A stretch of DNA of 64,000 nt from Nematostella vectensis (Eukaryota; Cnidaria; Anthozoa; Actiniaria; Edwardsiidae), in contig NC_064036.1 of the NCBI RefSeq assembly GCF_932526225.1, positions 310,001-374,000 of the forward strand, written 5' to 3'. The number at the start of each line of letters is the position of its first letter. The first letter of the stretch is position 1. Both the position numbers and the translations under genes were made by a program. The notes under the pieces are model-generated. The model made no database searches. It saw nothing but the letters and a program-made list of their open reading frames with translations, and was not told the origin of the DNA. Below are positions 10,006 to 24,011 of the stretch, piece by piece.

Positions 10006-12008
10006 CATTGGCCTGGGATCGAACCCGGTCTGAAGAACAAAACGGAAACCATACATACGGATTACCCAATCGGTATGGCAGCACAAGGCTTTTACGGAAG
10101 GCTGTAAAGAACCCGAAGGCCCCAAGCACCGATATTTCCGAGCGAATATGCTGTACAACACTCTTGCAAGGTTATCCCAACACGCGCATTAATGGGGAGG
10201 ACAATAACCAGGATCCCAGGCCTGTAATACGGTTACGCCACGCACAGCTCGCCGAGATTGTGGATGACAAAAAATAGAGGTCTATTTGGGCGTCTTGGGT
10301 CCCTTGGGGACTCGCCATGCGCACGGGCGCATCTCTTTTATTGTGTACATGACATCAAATTAGCGAAGAAAAAAGACGCTGTTTTGGTATCATGTGAAAA
10401 GCATAAAATAAATAGAAATAAAGACGCAAGGGGGGAGAATATTGACATATTCATATTAGAATATTGACAAAATCCGCAATATTGTCTACGCTGACTAAGT
10501 AAAGCTGTATTTTACTTTAAAGGGGCAGCAGCATAGTACTGCGCATGTCTGGAGTCAGTGTTTATTGTAGGCTTTTAAGTGTCTACAAACAGTTGAACTT
10601 TTTAAAAGCTGTCAATACCTTATTAAATAATATGCAATATTATATTGAAAACTATGTTAATGGACAGTTTGTGGTCATTTTTTTTGTTTTGTTTAAAGTC
10701 TCCCACATGTACCAAAAGCTTCATAAGTCAGTATTAGAATTTCACTGAAGTTCATTGTGTCAGGGCTCTAGAGCTATTGCAAATCTCTTAAACATGACAT
10801 TCCCCCTTTAAAGGAAAGTAAAAAAAAATCAAAATTGTTGGTGGGGGTCTCTGTTGTGTTTGTTTTCTTTTTAGTTTTGTTCTATTATTATTATTATTTT
10901 ATTTTTTAGAGGAGGAGGGGAATTCAGCTAAAAATAGCCAAGGGTCAATTCAAGCAACTAGTACAAAAGATGTTTTTTTGCAGTCCTTTATTCAATATAT
11001 TCAAGGTTATCATGCAATTCTGTTGTTTGACTGCATATATATATTTTTTCTTTCTTTTCATTACAAGTGCTATATGTGTAAGTGGTGACCATAGCTATGA
11101 TTACTATTATTTAGAATAATTTTTTACCTACTAACAGAAAACAACTTGACTGCAAAACACTTACTGTAGGGCACTCGATATTAGGCATTACTTTCATGTG
11201 GATGTAAGGTTCAAATGTCAAAACCTTCATTAACCCGTGAACTACGCTTCAGCGTATTACACTTTGTTGTGATCTGATTCTATTGTTCTTTTTTGTGTTT
11301 TACTAACTATTACCGTTTAACTATCACACTTTGTTTCACGGGTTAATGAAAACCACTCTAATTACTTACAGTAATTCTTTTTTAATGTTATTATTTACTT
11401 GTATAATTTAGATGAGCAATACATATTTCTTCTTGGCCTTGTAGAGCTCATCTCGTTCCTCATAAATAACAAACAAAATGAAGTTTGTTCTTATTTTGGT
11501 GCAAAGGAATCTACAGTAGTTTTCTAATCAGATAATTGTTTTTCTTTTAACACTCACCTGTTATTTCAACAGCCTTACTTGAGTTTGCTTGTCTCAGAAA
11601 TAGACCTTGCTTAATAAACAAAGACATGTTACAAACTTATTTAATAATAGGTAACAACTGCAATATTGTATGAAGAGAGTGCCCCTCTCTTCCCTCTGCT
11701 ATTGTTCAAATTATGCTCAATAAACTTTTACCTCTTCCCTCTCCACCAGTTAAGCATTCTATGTATGCTTCCCTGTACAAAATGCACCCCTTCAAATAGA
11801 ACATTAAAGTTCACATACTTGTTTACTTCCTCAAACTCTTTGCTTTGTGTTTTTTGTTAACTTCCTAGGAACAAATTGAATACATATAATCAATAAATCT
11901 AGCAAGCTTATTTTGCAAACTCACTTTTTTTTATTATTTTTGCGCAAAACCTATCAGGATTAAGGGGGTCCAGCACAAAGAAAAAAAACGAATTAAAAAA
12001 AAAAAGCC
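10006..12008 (+). repeat. Unit U5 (2003 bp)
   Basis: Carries 'gacgcaagg', 'agcttcataag' and 'gacattccccc', variants shared with U17 and with the left part of U19. The start ('caacacgcgcat') matches U15 and the preceding U4/U5 junction matches U14/U15. It is the likely paralogue of the LINE-bearing unit's left half. Confidence 0.95.
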
Positions 12009-14001
12009 CATTGGCCTGGGATCGAACCCGGTCTGAAGAACAAAACGGAAACCATACATACGGATTACCCAATCGGTATGGCAGCACAAGGCTTTTACGG
12101 AAGGCTGTAAAGAACCCGAAGGCCCCAAGCACCGATATTTCCGAGCGAATATGCTGTACAACACTCTTGCAAGGTTATCCCAACCCGCGCATTAATGGGG
12201 AGGACAATAGCCAAGATCGCAGGCCTGTAATACGGTTACGCCACGCACAGCTCGCCGAGATTGTGGTTGACAAAAAATAGAGGTCTATTTGGGCGTCTTG
12301 GGTCCCTTGGGGACTCGCCATGCGCACGGGCGCATCTCTTTTATTGTGTACATGACATCAAATTAGCGAAGAAAAAAGACGCTGTTTTGGTATCATGTGA
12401 AAAGCATAAAATAAATAGAAATAAAGACGTAAGGGGGGAGAATATTGACATATTCATATTAGAATATTGACAAAATCCGCAATATTGTCTATGCTGACTA
12501 AGTAAAGCTGTATTTTACTTTAAAGGGGCAGCAGCATAGTACTGCGCATGTCTGGAGTCAGTGTTTATTGTAGGCTTTTAAGTGTCTACAAACAGTTGAA
12601 CTTTTTAAAAGCTGTCAATACCTTATTAAATAATATGCAATATTATATTGAAAACTATGTTAATTGACAGTTTGTGGTCATTTTTTTTTGTTTTGTTTAA
12701 AGTCTCCCACATGTACCAAAAGCTCATAAGTCAGTATTAGAATTTCACTGAAGTTCATTGTTTCAGGGCTCTAGAGCTATTGCAAATCTCTTAACCATGA
12801 CACTCCCCTTTTAAAGGAAAGTAAAAAAATCAAAATTGTTGGTGGGGGTCTCTGTTGTGTTTGTTTTCTTTTTAAATTTGTTCTATTATTATTATCTTTT
12901 TTAGAGGGGGAGGGGAATTCAGCTAAAAATAGCCAAGGGTCAATTCAAGCAACTAGTACAAAAGATGTTTTTTTGCAGTCCTTTATTCAATATATTCAAG
13001 GTTATCATGCAACTCTGTTGTTTGACTCCATATATATATATTTTCTTTCTTTTCATTACAAGTGCTATATGTGTAAGTGGTGACCATAGCTATGATTACT
13101 ATTATTTAGAATAATTTTTTACCTACTAACAGAAAACAACTTGACTGCAAAACACTTACTGTAGGGCACTCGATATTAGGCATTACTTTCATGTGGATGT
13201 AAGGTTGAGACGTCAAAACCTTCATTAACCCGTGAACTACGCTTTAGCGTATTACAATTTGTTGTGATCTGATTCCATTGTTCTTTTTTGTGTTTTACTA
13301 ACTATTACCGTTTAACTATCACACTTTGTTTCACGGGTTAATGAAAACCACTCTAATTGCTTACAGTAATTCTTTTTTAATATTATGATTTACTTGTATA
13401 ATTTAGATGAGCAATACATATTTCTTCTTGGCCTTGTAGAGCTCATCTCGTTCCTCATAAATAACAAACAAAATGAAGTTTGTTCTTATTTGGTGCAAAG
13501 GAATCTACATTAGTTTTCTAATCAGATAATTGTTTTTTTTTAACACTCACCTGTTATTTCAACAGCTCTTACTTGAGTTTGCTTGTTTTAGAAATAGACC
13601 TTGCTTAATAAACAAATATATCTTACAAACTTATTTGATAATAGGTAACAACTGCAATATTGTATGAAGAGAGTGCCCCTCCCCTTCCCCCTGCTATTGT
13701 TGACATTATGCTCAATAAACTGTTACCTCTCCCCTCTCCACCAGTTAAGCATTCTATGTATGCTTCCCTGTACAAAAAGCGCCCCTTCAAATAGAACATT
13801 AAAGTTCACATACTTGTTTACTTCCTCAAACTCTTTGCTTTGTGCTTTTTGTTAACTTCCTAGGAACAAATTGAATACATATAATCAATAAATCTAGCAA
13901 GCTTATTTTGCAAACTCACTTTTTTTATTATTTTTGCGCAAAACCTATCAGGATTAAGGGGGTCCAGCACAAAGAAAAAAAACGAATTAAAAAAAAAAGC
14001 C
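12009..14001 (+). repeat. Unit U6 (1993 bp, 'atagcc' type)
   Basis: Diagnostic variants 'atagccaagatcgc', 'gtggttgac', 'tttaaatttg', 'gagacgtc' and 'ttatgattt' place it with U10, U20 and U24. The shorter (TTA)n explains the reduced length. Confidence 0.95.
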
Positions 14002-15999
14002 CATTGGCCTGGGATCGAACCCGGTCTGAAGAACAAAACGGAAACCATACATACGGATTACCCAATCGGTATGGCAGCACAAGGCTTTTACGGAAGGCTG
14101 TAAAGAACCCGAAGGCCCCAAGCACCGATATTTCCGAGCGAATATGCTGTACAACACTCTTGAAAGGTTATCCCAACCCGCGCATTAAATGGGAGGACAA
14201 TAACCAGGATCCCAGGCCTGTAATACGGTTACGCCACGCACAGCTCGCCGAGATTGTGGATGACAAAAAATAGAGGTCTATTTGGGCGTCTTGGGTCCCT
14301 TGGGGACTCGCCATGAGCACGGGCGCATCTCTTTTTTTGTGTACATGACATCAAATTAGCGAAGAAAAAAGACGCTGTTTTGGTATCATGTGAAAAGCAT
14401 AAAATAAATAGAAATAAAGACGTAAGGGGGGAGAATATTGACATATTCATATTAGAATATTGACAAAATCCGCTATATTGTCTACGCTGACTAAACAAAG
14501 CTGTATTTTACTTTAAAGGGGCAGCAGCATAGTACTGCGCATGTCTGGAGTCAGTGTTTATTGTAGGCTTTTAAGTGTCTACAAACAGTTGAACTTTTTA
14601 AAAGCTGTCAATACCTTATTAAATAATATGCAATATTATATTGAAAACTATGTTAATGGACAGTTTGTGGTCATTTTTTTTGTTTTGTTTAAAGTCTCCC
14701 ACATGTACCAAAAGCTCATAAGTCAGTATTAGAATTTCACTGAAGTTCATTGTGTCAAGGCTCTAGAGCTATTGCAAATCTCTTAAACATGACACTCCCC
14801 CTTTAAAGGAGAGTAAAAAAATATCAAAATTGTTGGTGGGGGTCTCTGCTGTGTTTGTTTTCTTTTTAGTTTTGTTCTATTATTATTATTATTTTCTTTT
14901 TTAGAGGAGGAGGGGAATTCAGCTAAAAATAGCCAAGGGTCAATTCAAGCAACTAGTACAAAAGATGTTTTTTTGCAGTCCTTTATTCAATATATTCAAG
15001 GTTATCATGCAACTCTGTTGTTTGACTGCATATATATATTTTTTCTTTCTTTTCAATACTAGTGCTATATGTGTAAGTGGTGACCATAGCTATGATTACT
15101 ATTATTTAGAATAATTTTTTACCTACTAACAGAAAACAACTTGACTGCAAAACACTTACTGTAGGGCACTCGATATTAGGCATTACTTTCATGTGGATGT
15201 AAGGTTGAGATGTCAAAACCTTCATTAACCCGTGAACTACGCTTTAGCGTATTACACTTTGTTGTGATCTGATTCTATTGTTCTTTTTTGTGTTTTACTA
15301 ACTATTACCGTTTAACTATCACACTTTGTTTCACGGGTTAATGAAAACCACTCTAATTGCTTACAGTAATTCTTTTTTAATATTATTATTTACTTGTATA
15401 ATTTAGATGAGCAATACATATTTCTTCTTGGCCTTGTAGAGCTCATCTCGTTCCTCATAAATAACAAACAAAATGAAGTTTGTTCTTATTTGGTGCAAAG
15501 GAATCTACATTAGTTTTCTAATCAGATAATTGTTTTTTTTAACACTCACCTGTTATTTCAACAGCCTTACTTGAGTTTGCTTGTCTCAGAAATAGACCTT
15601 GCTTAATAAACAAAGACATGTTACAAACTTATTTAATAATAGGTAACAACTGCAATATTGTATGAAGAGAGTGCCCCTCTCTTCCCTCTGCTATTGTTCA
15701 AATTATGCTCAATAAACTTTTACCTCTTCCCTCTCCACCAGTTAAGCATTCTATGTATGCTTCCCTGTACAAAATGCACCCCTTCAAATAGAACATTAAA
15801 GTTCACATACTTGTTTACTTCCTCAAACTCTTTGCTTTGTGTTTTTTGTTAACTTCCTAGGAACAAATTGAATACATATAATCAATAAATCTAGCAAGCT
15901 TATTTTGCAAACTCACTTTTTTTTATTATTTTTGCGCAAAACCTATCAGGATTAAGGGGGTCCAGCACGAAGAAAAAAAAACGAATTAAAAAAAAAGCC
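14002..15999 (+). repeat. Unit U7 (1998 bp)
   Basis: Has 'ttgaaagg' and a private 'gcattaaatggg' in the core. Hairpin 3 carries the disruptive 'catgagcac' and is followed by T7. The end changes to the 'ctcttccctctg' subtype seen in U5, U8 and U9. Confidence 0.95.
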
Positions 16000-18007
16000 C
16001 ATTGGCCTGGGATCGAACCCGGTCTGAAGAACAAAACGGAAACCATACATACGGATTACCCAATCGGTATGGCAGCACAAGGCTTTTACGGAAGGCTGTA
16101 AAGAACCCGAAGGCCCCAAGCACCGATATTTCCGAGCGAATATGCTGTACAACACTCTTGCAAGGTTATCCCAACCCGCGCATTAATGGGGAGGACAATA
16201 ACCAGGATCCCAGGCCTGTAATACGGTTACGCCACGCACAGCTCGCCGAGATTGTGGATGACAAAAAATAGAGGTCTATTTGGGCGTCTTGGGTCCCTTG
16301 GGGACTCGCCATGCGCACGGGCGCATCTCTTTTATTGTGTACATGACATCAAATTAGCGAAGAAAAAAGACGCTGTTTTGGTATCATGGGAAAATCATAA
16401 AATAAATAGAAATAAAGACGTAAGGGGGGAGAATATTGCCATCTTTATATTAGAATATTGACAAAATCCGCAATTTTGTCTACGCTGACTACGTAAAGCT
16501 GTATTTTACTTTAAAGGGGCAGCAACATAGTACTGCGCATGTCTGGAGTCAGTGATTATTGTAGGCTTTTAAGTGTCAACAAACAGTTGAACTTTTTAAA
16601 AGCTGTGAATACCTTATTAAATAATATGCAATATTATATTGAAAACTATGTTAATGGACAGTTTGTGGTAATTTTTTTTGTTTTGTTTAAAGTCTCCCAC
16701 ATGTACCAAAAGCTCATAAGTCAGTATTAGAATTTCACTGAAGTTCATTGTGTCAAGGCTCTAGAGCTATTGCAAATCTCTTAAACATGACACTCCCCCT
16801 TTAAAGGAAAGTAAAAAAAAATCAAAATTGTTGGTGGGGGTCTCTGCTGTGTTTGTTTTCTTTTTAGTTTTGTTCTGTTATTATTATTATTATTATTTTC
16901 TTTTTTAGAGGAGGAGGGGAATTCAGCTAAAAATAGCCAAGGGTCAATTCAAGCAACTAGTACAAAAGATGTTTTTTTGCAGTCCTTTTTTCAATATATT
17001 CAAGGTTATCATGTAATTCTGTTGTTTGACTGCATATATATATATTTTCTTTCTTTTCATTACAAGTGCTATATGTGTAAGTGGTGACCATAGCTATGAT
17101 TACTATTATTTAGAATAATTTTTTACCTACTAACAGAAAACAACTTGACTGCAAAACACTTACTGTAGGGCACTCGATATTAGGCATTACTTTCATGTGG
17201 ATGTAAGGTTCAAATGTCAAAACCTTCATTAACCCGTGAACTACGCTTTAGCGTATTACACTTTGTTGTGATCTGATTCTATTGTTCTTTTTTGTGTTTT
17301 ACTAACTATTACCGTTTAACTATCACACTTTGTTTCACGGGTTAATGAAAACCACTCTAATTACTTACAGTAATTCTTTTTTAATGTTATTATTTACTTG
17401 TATAATTTAGATGAGCAATACATATTTCTTCTTGGCCTTGTAGAGCTCATCTCGTTCCTCATAAATAACAAACAAAATGAAGTTTGTTCTTATTTTGGTG
17501 CAAAGGAATCTACAGTAGTTTTCTAATCAGATAATTGTTTTTCTTTTAACACTCACCTGTTATTTCAACAGCCTTACTTGAGTTTGCTTGTCTCAGAAAT
17601 AGACCTTGCTTAATAAACAAAGACATGTTACAAACTTATTTAATAATAGGTAACAACTGCAATATTGTATGAAGAGAGTGCCCCTCTCTTCCCTCTGCTA
17701 TTGTTCAAATTATGCTCAATAAACTTTTACCTCTTCCCTCTCCACCAGTTAAGCATTCTATGTATGCTTCCCTGTACAAAATGCACCCCTTCAAATAGAA
17801 CATTAAAGTTCACATACTTGTTTACTTCCTCAAACTCTTTGCTTTGTGTTTTTTGTTAACTTCCTAGGAACAAATTGAATACATATAATCAATAAATCTA
17901 GCAAGCTTATTTTGCAAACTCACTTTTTTTTATTATTTTGGGGCAAAACATATCAGGATTAAGGGGGTCCAGCACGAAGAAAAAAAAACGAATTAAAAAA
18001 AAAAGCC
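16000..18007 (+). repeat. Unit U8 (2008 bp)
   Basis: Nearly identical to U9, with which it shares 'catgggaaaatcat', 'gccatctttata', 'gactacgtaaag' and 'ccttttttcaat'. This is a recent single-unit duplication. U23 belongs to the same subtype. Confidence 0.95.
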
Positions 18008-20017
18008 CATTGGCCTGGGATAGAACCCGGTCTGAAGAACAAAACGGAAACCATACATACGGATTACCCAATCGGTATGGCAGCACAAGGCTTTTACGGA
18101 AGGCTGTAAAGAACCCGAAGGCCCCAAGCACCGATATTTCCGAGCGAATATGCTGTACAACACTCTTGCAAGGTTATCCCAACCCGCGCATTAATGGGGA
18201 GGACAATAACCAGGATCCCAGGCCTGTAATACGGTTACGCCACGCACAGCTCGCCGAGATTGTGGATGACAAAAAATAGAGGTCTATTTGGGCGTCTTGG
18301 GTCCCTTGGGGACTCGCCATGCGCACGGGCGCATCTCTTTTATTGTGTACATGACATCAAATTAGCGAAGAAAAAAGACGCTGTTTTGGTATCATGGGAA
18401 AATCATAAAATAAATAGAAATAAAGACGTAAGGGGGGAGAATATTGCCATCTTTATATTAGAATATTGACAAAATCCGCAATTTTGTCTACGCTGACTAC
18501 GTAAAGCTGTATTTTACTTTAAAGGGGCAGCAACATAGTACTGCGCATGTCTGGAGTCAGTGATTATTGTAGGCTTTTAAGTGTCAACAAACAGTTGAAC
18601 TTTTTAAAAGCTGTGAATACCTTATTAAATAATATGCAATATTATATTGAAAACTATGTTAATGGACAGTTTGTGGTAATTTTTTTTGTTTTGTTTAAAG
18701 TCTCCCACATGTACCAAAAGCTCATAAGTCAGTATTAGAATTTCACTGAAGTTCATTGTGTCAAGGCTCTAGAGCTATTGCAAATCTCTTAAACATGACA
18801 CTCCCCCTTTAAAGGAAAGTAAAAAAAATCAAAATTGTTGGTGGGGGTCTCTGCTGTGTTTGTTTTCTTTTTAGTTTTGTTCTGTTATTATTATTATTAT
18901 TATTATTTTCTTTTTTAGAGGAGGAGGGGAATTCAGCTAAAAATAGCCAAGGGTCAATTCAAGCAACTAGTACAAAAGATGTTTTTTTGCAGTCCTTTTT
19001 TCAATATATTCAAGGTTATCATGCAATTCTGTTGTTTGACTGCATATATATATATTTTCTTTCTTTTCATTACAAGTGCTATATGTGTAAGTGGTGACCA
19101 TAGCTATGATTACTATTATTTAGAATAATTTTTTACCTACTAACAGAAAACAACTTGACTGCAAAACACTTACTGTAGGGCACTCGATATTAGGCATTAC
19201 TTTCATGTGGATGTAAGGTTCAAATGTCAAAACCTTCATTAACCCGTGAACTACGCTTTAGCGTATTACACTTTGTTGTGATCTGATTCTATTGTTCTTT
19301 TTTGTGTTTTACTAACTATTACCGTTTAACTATCACACTTTGTTTCACGGGTTAATGAAAACCACTCTAATTACTTACAGTAATTCTTTTTTAATGTTAT
19401 TATTTACTTGTATAATTTAGATGAGCAATACATATTTCTTCTTGGCCTTGTAGAGCTCATCTCGTTCCTCATAAATAACAAACAAAATGAAGTTTGTTCT
19501 TATTTTGGTGCAAAGGAATCTACAGTAGTTTTCTAATCAGATAATTGTTTTTCTTTTAACACTCACCTGTTATTTCAACAGCCTTACTTGAGTTTGCTTG
19601 TCTCAGAAATAGACCTTGCTTAATAAACAAAGACATGTTACAAACTTATTTAATAATAGGTAACAACTGCAATATTGTATGAAGAGAGTGCCCCTCTCTT
19701 CCCTCTGCTATTGTTCAAATTATGCTCAATAAACTTTTACCTCTTCCCTCTCCACCAGTTAAGCATTCTATGTATGCTTCCCTGTACAAAATGCACCCCT
19801 TCAAATAGAACATTAAAGTTCACATACTTGTTTACTTCCTCAAACTCTTTGCTTTGTGTTTTTTGTTAACTTCCTAGGAACAAATTGAATACATATAATC
19901 AATAAATCTAGCAAGCTTATTTTGCAAACTCACTTTTTTTTATTATTTTTGCGCAAAACCTATCAGGATTAAGGGGGTCCAGCACAAAGAAAAAAAACGA
20001 ATTAAAAAAAAAAAGCC
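18008..20017 (+). repeat. Unit U9 (2010 bp)
   Basis: Near-copy of U8. The B-box motif is damaged ('gggatagaacc'). The (TTA)n tract is one triplet longer than in U8. Confidence 0.95.
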
Positions 20018-22011
20018 CATTGGCCTGGGATCGAACCCGGTCTGAAGAACAAAACGGAAACCATACATACGGATTACCCAATCGGTATGGCAGCACAAGG
20101 CTTTTACGGAAGGCTGTAAAGAACCCGAAGGCCCCAAGCACCGATATTTCCGAGCGAATATGCTGTACAACACTCTTGCAAGGTTATCCCAACCCGCGCA
20201 TTAATGGGGAGGACAATAGCCAGGATCGCAGGCCTGTAATACGGTTACGCCACGCACAGCTCGCCGAGATTGTGGTTGACAAAAAATAGAGGTCTATTTG
20301 GGCGTCTTGGGTCCCTTGGGGACTCGCCATGCGCACGGGCGCATCTCTTTTATTGTGTACATGACATCAAATTAGCGAAGAAAAAAGACGCTGTTTTGGT
20401 ATCATGTGAAAAGCATAAAATAAATAGAAATAAAGACGTAAGGGGGGAGAATATTGACATATTCATATTAGAATATTGACAAAATCCGCAATATTGTCTA
20501 TGCTGACTAAGTAAAGCTGTATTTTACTTTAAAGGGGCAGCAGCATAGTACTGCGCATGTCTGGAGTCAGTGTTTATTGTAGGCTTTTAAGTGTCTACAA
20601 ACAGTTGAACTTTTTAAAAGCTGTCAATACCTTATTAAATAATATGCAATATTATATTGAAAACTATGTTAATTGACAGTTTGTGGTCATTTTTTTTTTG
20701 TTTTGTTTAAAGTCTCCCACATGTACCAAAAGCTCATAAGTCAGTATTAGAATTTCACTGAAGTTCATTGTGTCAGGGCTCTAGAGCTATTGCAAATCTC
20801 TTAACCATGACACTCCCCTTTTAAAGGAAAGTAAAAAAATCAAAATTGTTGGTGGGGGTCTCTGTTGTGTTTGTTTTCTTTTTAAATTTGTTCTATTATT
20901 ATTATCTTTTTTAGAGGGGGAGGGGAATTCAGCTAAAAATAGCCAAGGGTCAATTCAAGCAACTAGTACAAAAGATGTTTTTTTGCAGTCCTTTATTCAT
21001 TATATTCAAGGTTATCATGCAACTCTGTTGTTTGACTCCATATATATATATTTTCTTTCTTTTCATTACAAGTGCTATATGTGTAAGTGGTGACCATAGC
21101 TATGATTACTATTATTTAGAATAATTTTTTACCTACTAACAGAAAACAACTTGACTGCAAAACACTTACTGTAGGGCACTCGATATTAGGCATTACTTTC
21201 ATGTGGATGTAAGGTTGAGACGTCAAAACCTTCATTAACCCGTGAACTACGCTTTAGCGTATTACAATTTGTTGTGATCTGATTCTATTGTTCTTTTTTG
21301 TGTTTTACTAACTATTACCGTTTAACTATCACACTTTGTTTCACGGGTTAATGAAAACCACTCTAATTGCTTACAGTAATTCTTTTTTAATATTATGATT
21401 TACTTGTATAATTTAGATGAGCAATACATATTTCTTCTTGGCCTTGTAGAGCTCATCTCGTTCCTCATAAATAACAAACAAAATGAAGTTTGTTCTTATT
21501 TGGTGCAAAGGAATCTACATTAGTTTTCTAATCAGATAATTGTTTTTTTTAACACTCACCTGTTATTTCAACAGCTCTTACTTGAGTTTGCTTGTCTTAG
21601 AAATAGACCTTGCTTAATAAACAAATATATCTTACAAACTTATTTAATAATAGGTAACAACTGCAATATTGTATGAAGAGAGTGCCCCTCCCTTCCCCCT
21701 GCTATTGTTGACATTATGCTCAATAAACTGTTACCTCTCCCCTCTCCACCAGTTAAGCATTCTATGTATGCTTCCCTGTACAAAAAGCGCCCATTCAAAT
21801 AGAACATTAAAGTTCACATACTTGTTTACTTCCTCAAACTCTTTGCTTTGTGCTTTTTGTTAACTTCCTAGGAACAAATTGAATACATATAATCAATAAA
21901 TCTAGAAAGCTTATTTTGCAAACTCACTTTTTTTTATTATTTTTGCGCAAAACCTATCAGGATTAAGGGGGTCCAGCACAAAGAAAAAAAAACGAATTAA
22001 AAAAAAAAGCC
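20018..22011 (+). repeat. Unit U10 (1994 bp, 'atagcc' type)
   Basis: Same subtype as U6, 8009 bp away. The T-run inside MITE block 1 differs by one base or so. The equivalent unit in the distant duplicate is U24. Confidence 0.95.
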
Positions 22012-24011
22012 CATTGGCCTGGGATCGAACCCGGTCTGAAGAACAAAACGGAAACCATACATACGGATTACCCAATCGGTATGGCAGCACAAGGCTTTTA
22101 CGGAAGGCTGTAAAGAACCCGAAGGCCCCAAGCACCGATATTTCCGTGCGAATATGCTGTACAACACTCTTGAAAGGTTATCCCAACCCGCGCATTAATG
22201 GGGAGGACAATAACCAGGATCCCAGGCCTGTAATACGGTTACGCCACGCACAGCTCGCCGAGATTGTGGATGACAAAAAATAGAGGTCTATTTGGGCGTC
22301 TTGGGTCCCTTGGGGACTCGCCATGTGCACGGGCGAATCTCTTTTTTTGTGTACATGACATCAAATTAGCGAAGAAAAAAGACGCTGTTTTGGTATCATG
22401 TGAAAAGCATAAAATAAATAGAAATAAAGACGTAAGGGGGGAGAATATTGACATATTCATATTAGAATATTGACAAAATCCGCTATATTGTCTACGCTGA
22501 CTAAGCAAAGCTGTATTTTACTTTAAAGGGGCAGCAGCATAGTACTGCGCATGTCTGGAGTCAGTGTTTATTGTAGGCTTTTAAGTGTCTACAAACAGTT
22601 GAACTTTTTAAAAGCTGTCAATACCTTATTAAATAATATGCAATATTATATTGAAAACTATGTTAATGGACAGTTTGTGGTCATTTTTTTTGTTTTGTTT
22701 AAAGTCTCCCACATGTACCAAAAGCTCATAAGTCAGTATTAGAATTTCACTGAAGTTCATTGTGTCAAGGCTCTAGAGCTATTGCAAATCTCTTAAACAT
22801 GACACTCCCCCTTTAAAGGAGAGTAAAAAAATATCAAAATTGTTGGTGGGGGTCTCTGCAGTGTTTGTTTTCTTTTTAGTTTTGTTCTATTATTATTATT
22901 ATTTTCTTTTTTAGAGGAGGAGGGGAATTCAGCTAAAAATAGCCAAGGGTCAATTCAAGCAACTAGTACAAAAGATGTTTTTTTGCAGTCCTTTATTCAA
23001 TATATTCAAGGTTATCATGCAATTCTGTTGTTTGACTGCATATATATATTTTTTCTTTCTTTTCATTACAAGTGCTATATGTGTAAGTGGTGACCATAGC
23101 TATGGTTACTATTATTTAGAATAATTTTTTACCTACTAACAGAAAACAACTTGACTGCAAAACACTTACTGTAGGGCACTCGATATTAGGCATTACTTTC
23201 ATGTGGATGTAAGGTTGAGATGTCAAAACCTTCATTAACCCGTGAACTACGCTTTAGCGTATTACACTTTGTTGTGATCTGATTCTATTGTTCTTTTTTG
23301 TGTTTTACTAACTATTACCGTTTAACTATCACACTTTGTTTCACGCTTTAATGAAAACCACTCTAATTGCTTACAGTAATTCTTTTTTAATATTATTATT
23401 TACTTGTATAATTTAGATGAGCAATACATATTTCTTCTTGGCCTTGTAGAGCTCATCTCGTTCCTCATAAATAACAAACAAAATGAAGTTTGTTCTTATT
23501 TGGTGCAAAGGAATCTACATTAGATTTCTAATCAGATAATTGTTTTTTTTAACACTCACCTGTTATTTCAACAGCTCTTACTTGAGTTTGCTTGTCTCAG
23601 AAATAGACCTTGCTTAATAAACAAATATATCTTACAAACTTATTTAATAATAGGTAACAACTGCAATATTGTATGAAGAGAGTGCCCCTCCCTTCCCCCT
23701 GCTATTGTTGACATTATGCTCAATAAACTGTTACCTCTCCCCTCTCCACCAGTTAAGCATTCTATGTATGCTTCGCTGTACAAAATGCGCCCCTTCAAAT
23801 AGAACATTAAAGTTCACATACTTGTTTACTTCCTCAAACTCTTTGCTTTGTGTTTTTTGTTAACTTCATAGGAACAAATTGAATACATATAATCAATAAA
23901 TCTAGCAAGCTTATTTTGCAAACTCACTTTTTTTTATTATTTTTGCGCAAAACCTATCAGGATTAAGGGGGTCCAGCACAAAGAAAAAGAAACGAATTAA
24001 AAAAAAAAGCC
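22012..24011 (+). repeat. Unit U11 (2000 bp)
   Basis: Private 'ttccgtgcgaat' in the core. Hairpin 3 is doubly changed ('catgtgcacgggcgaat'). The 'cacgctttaatg' change is present at the right end of the 110-bp MITE. Paralogue of U25. Confidence 0.95.
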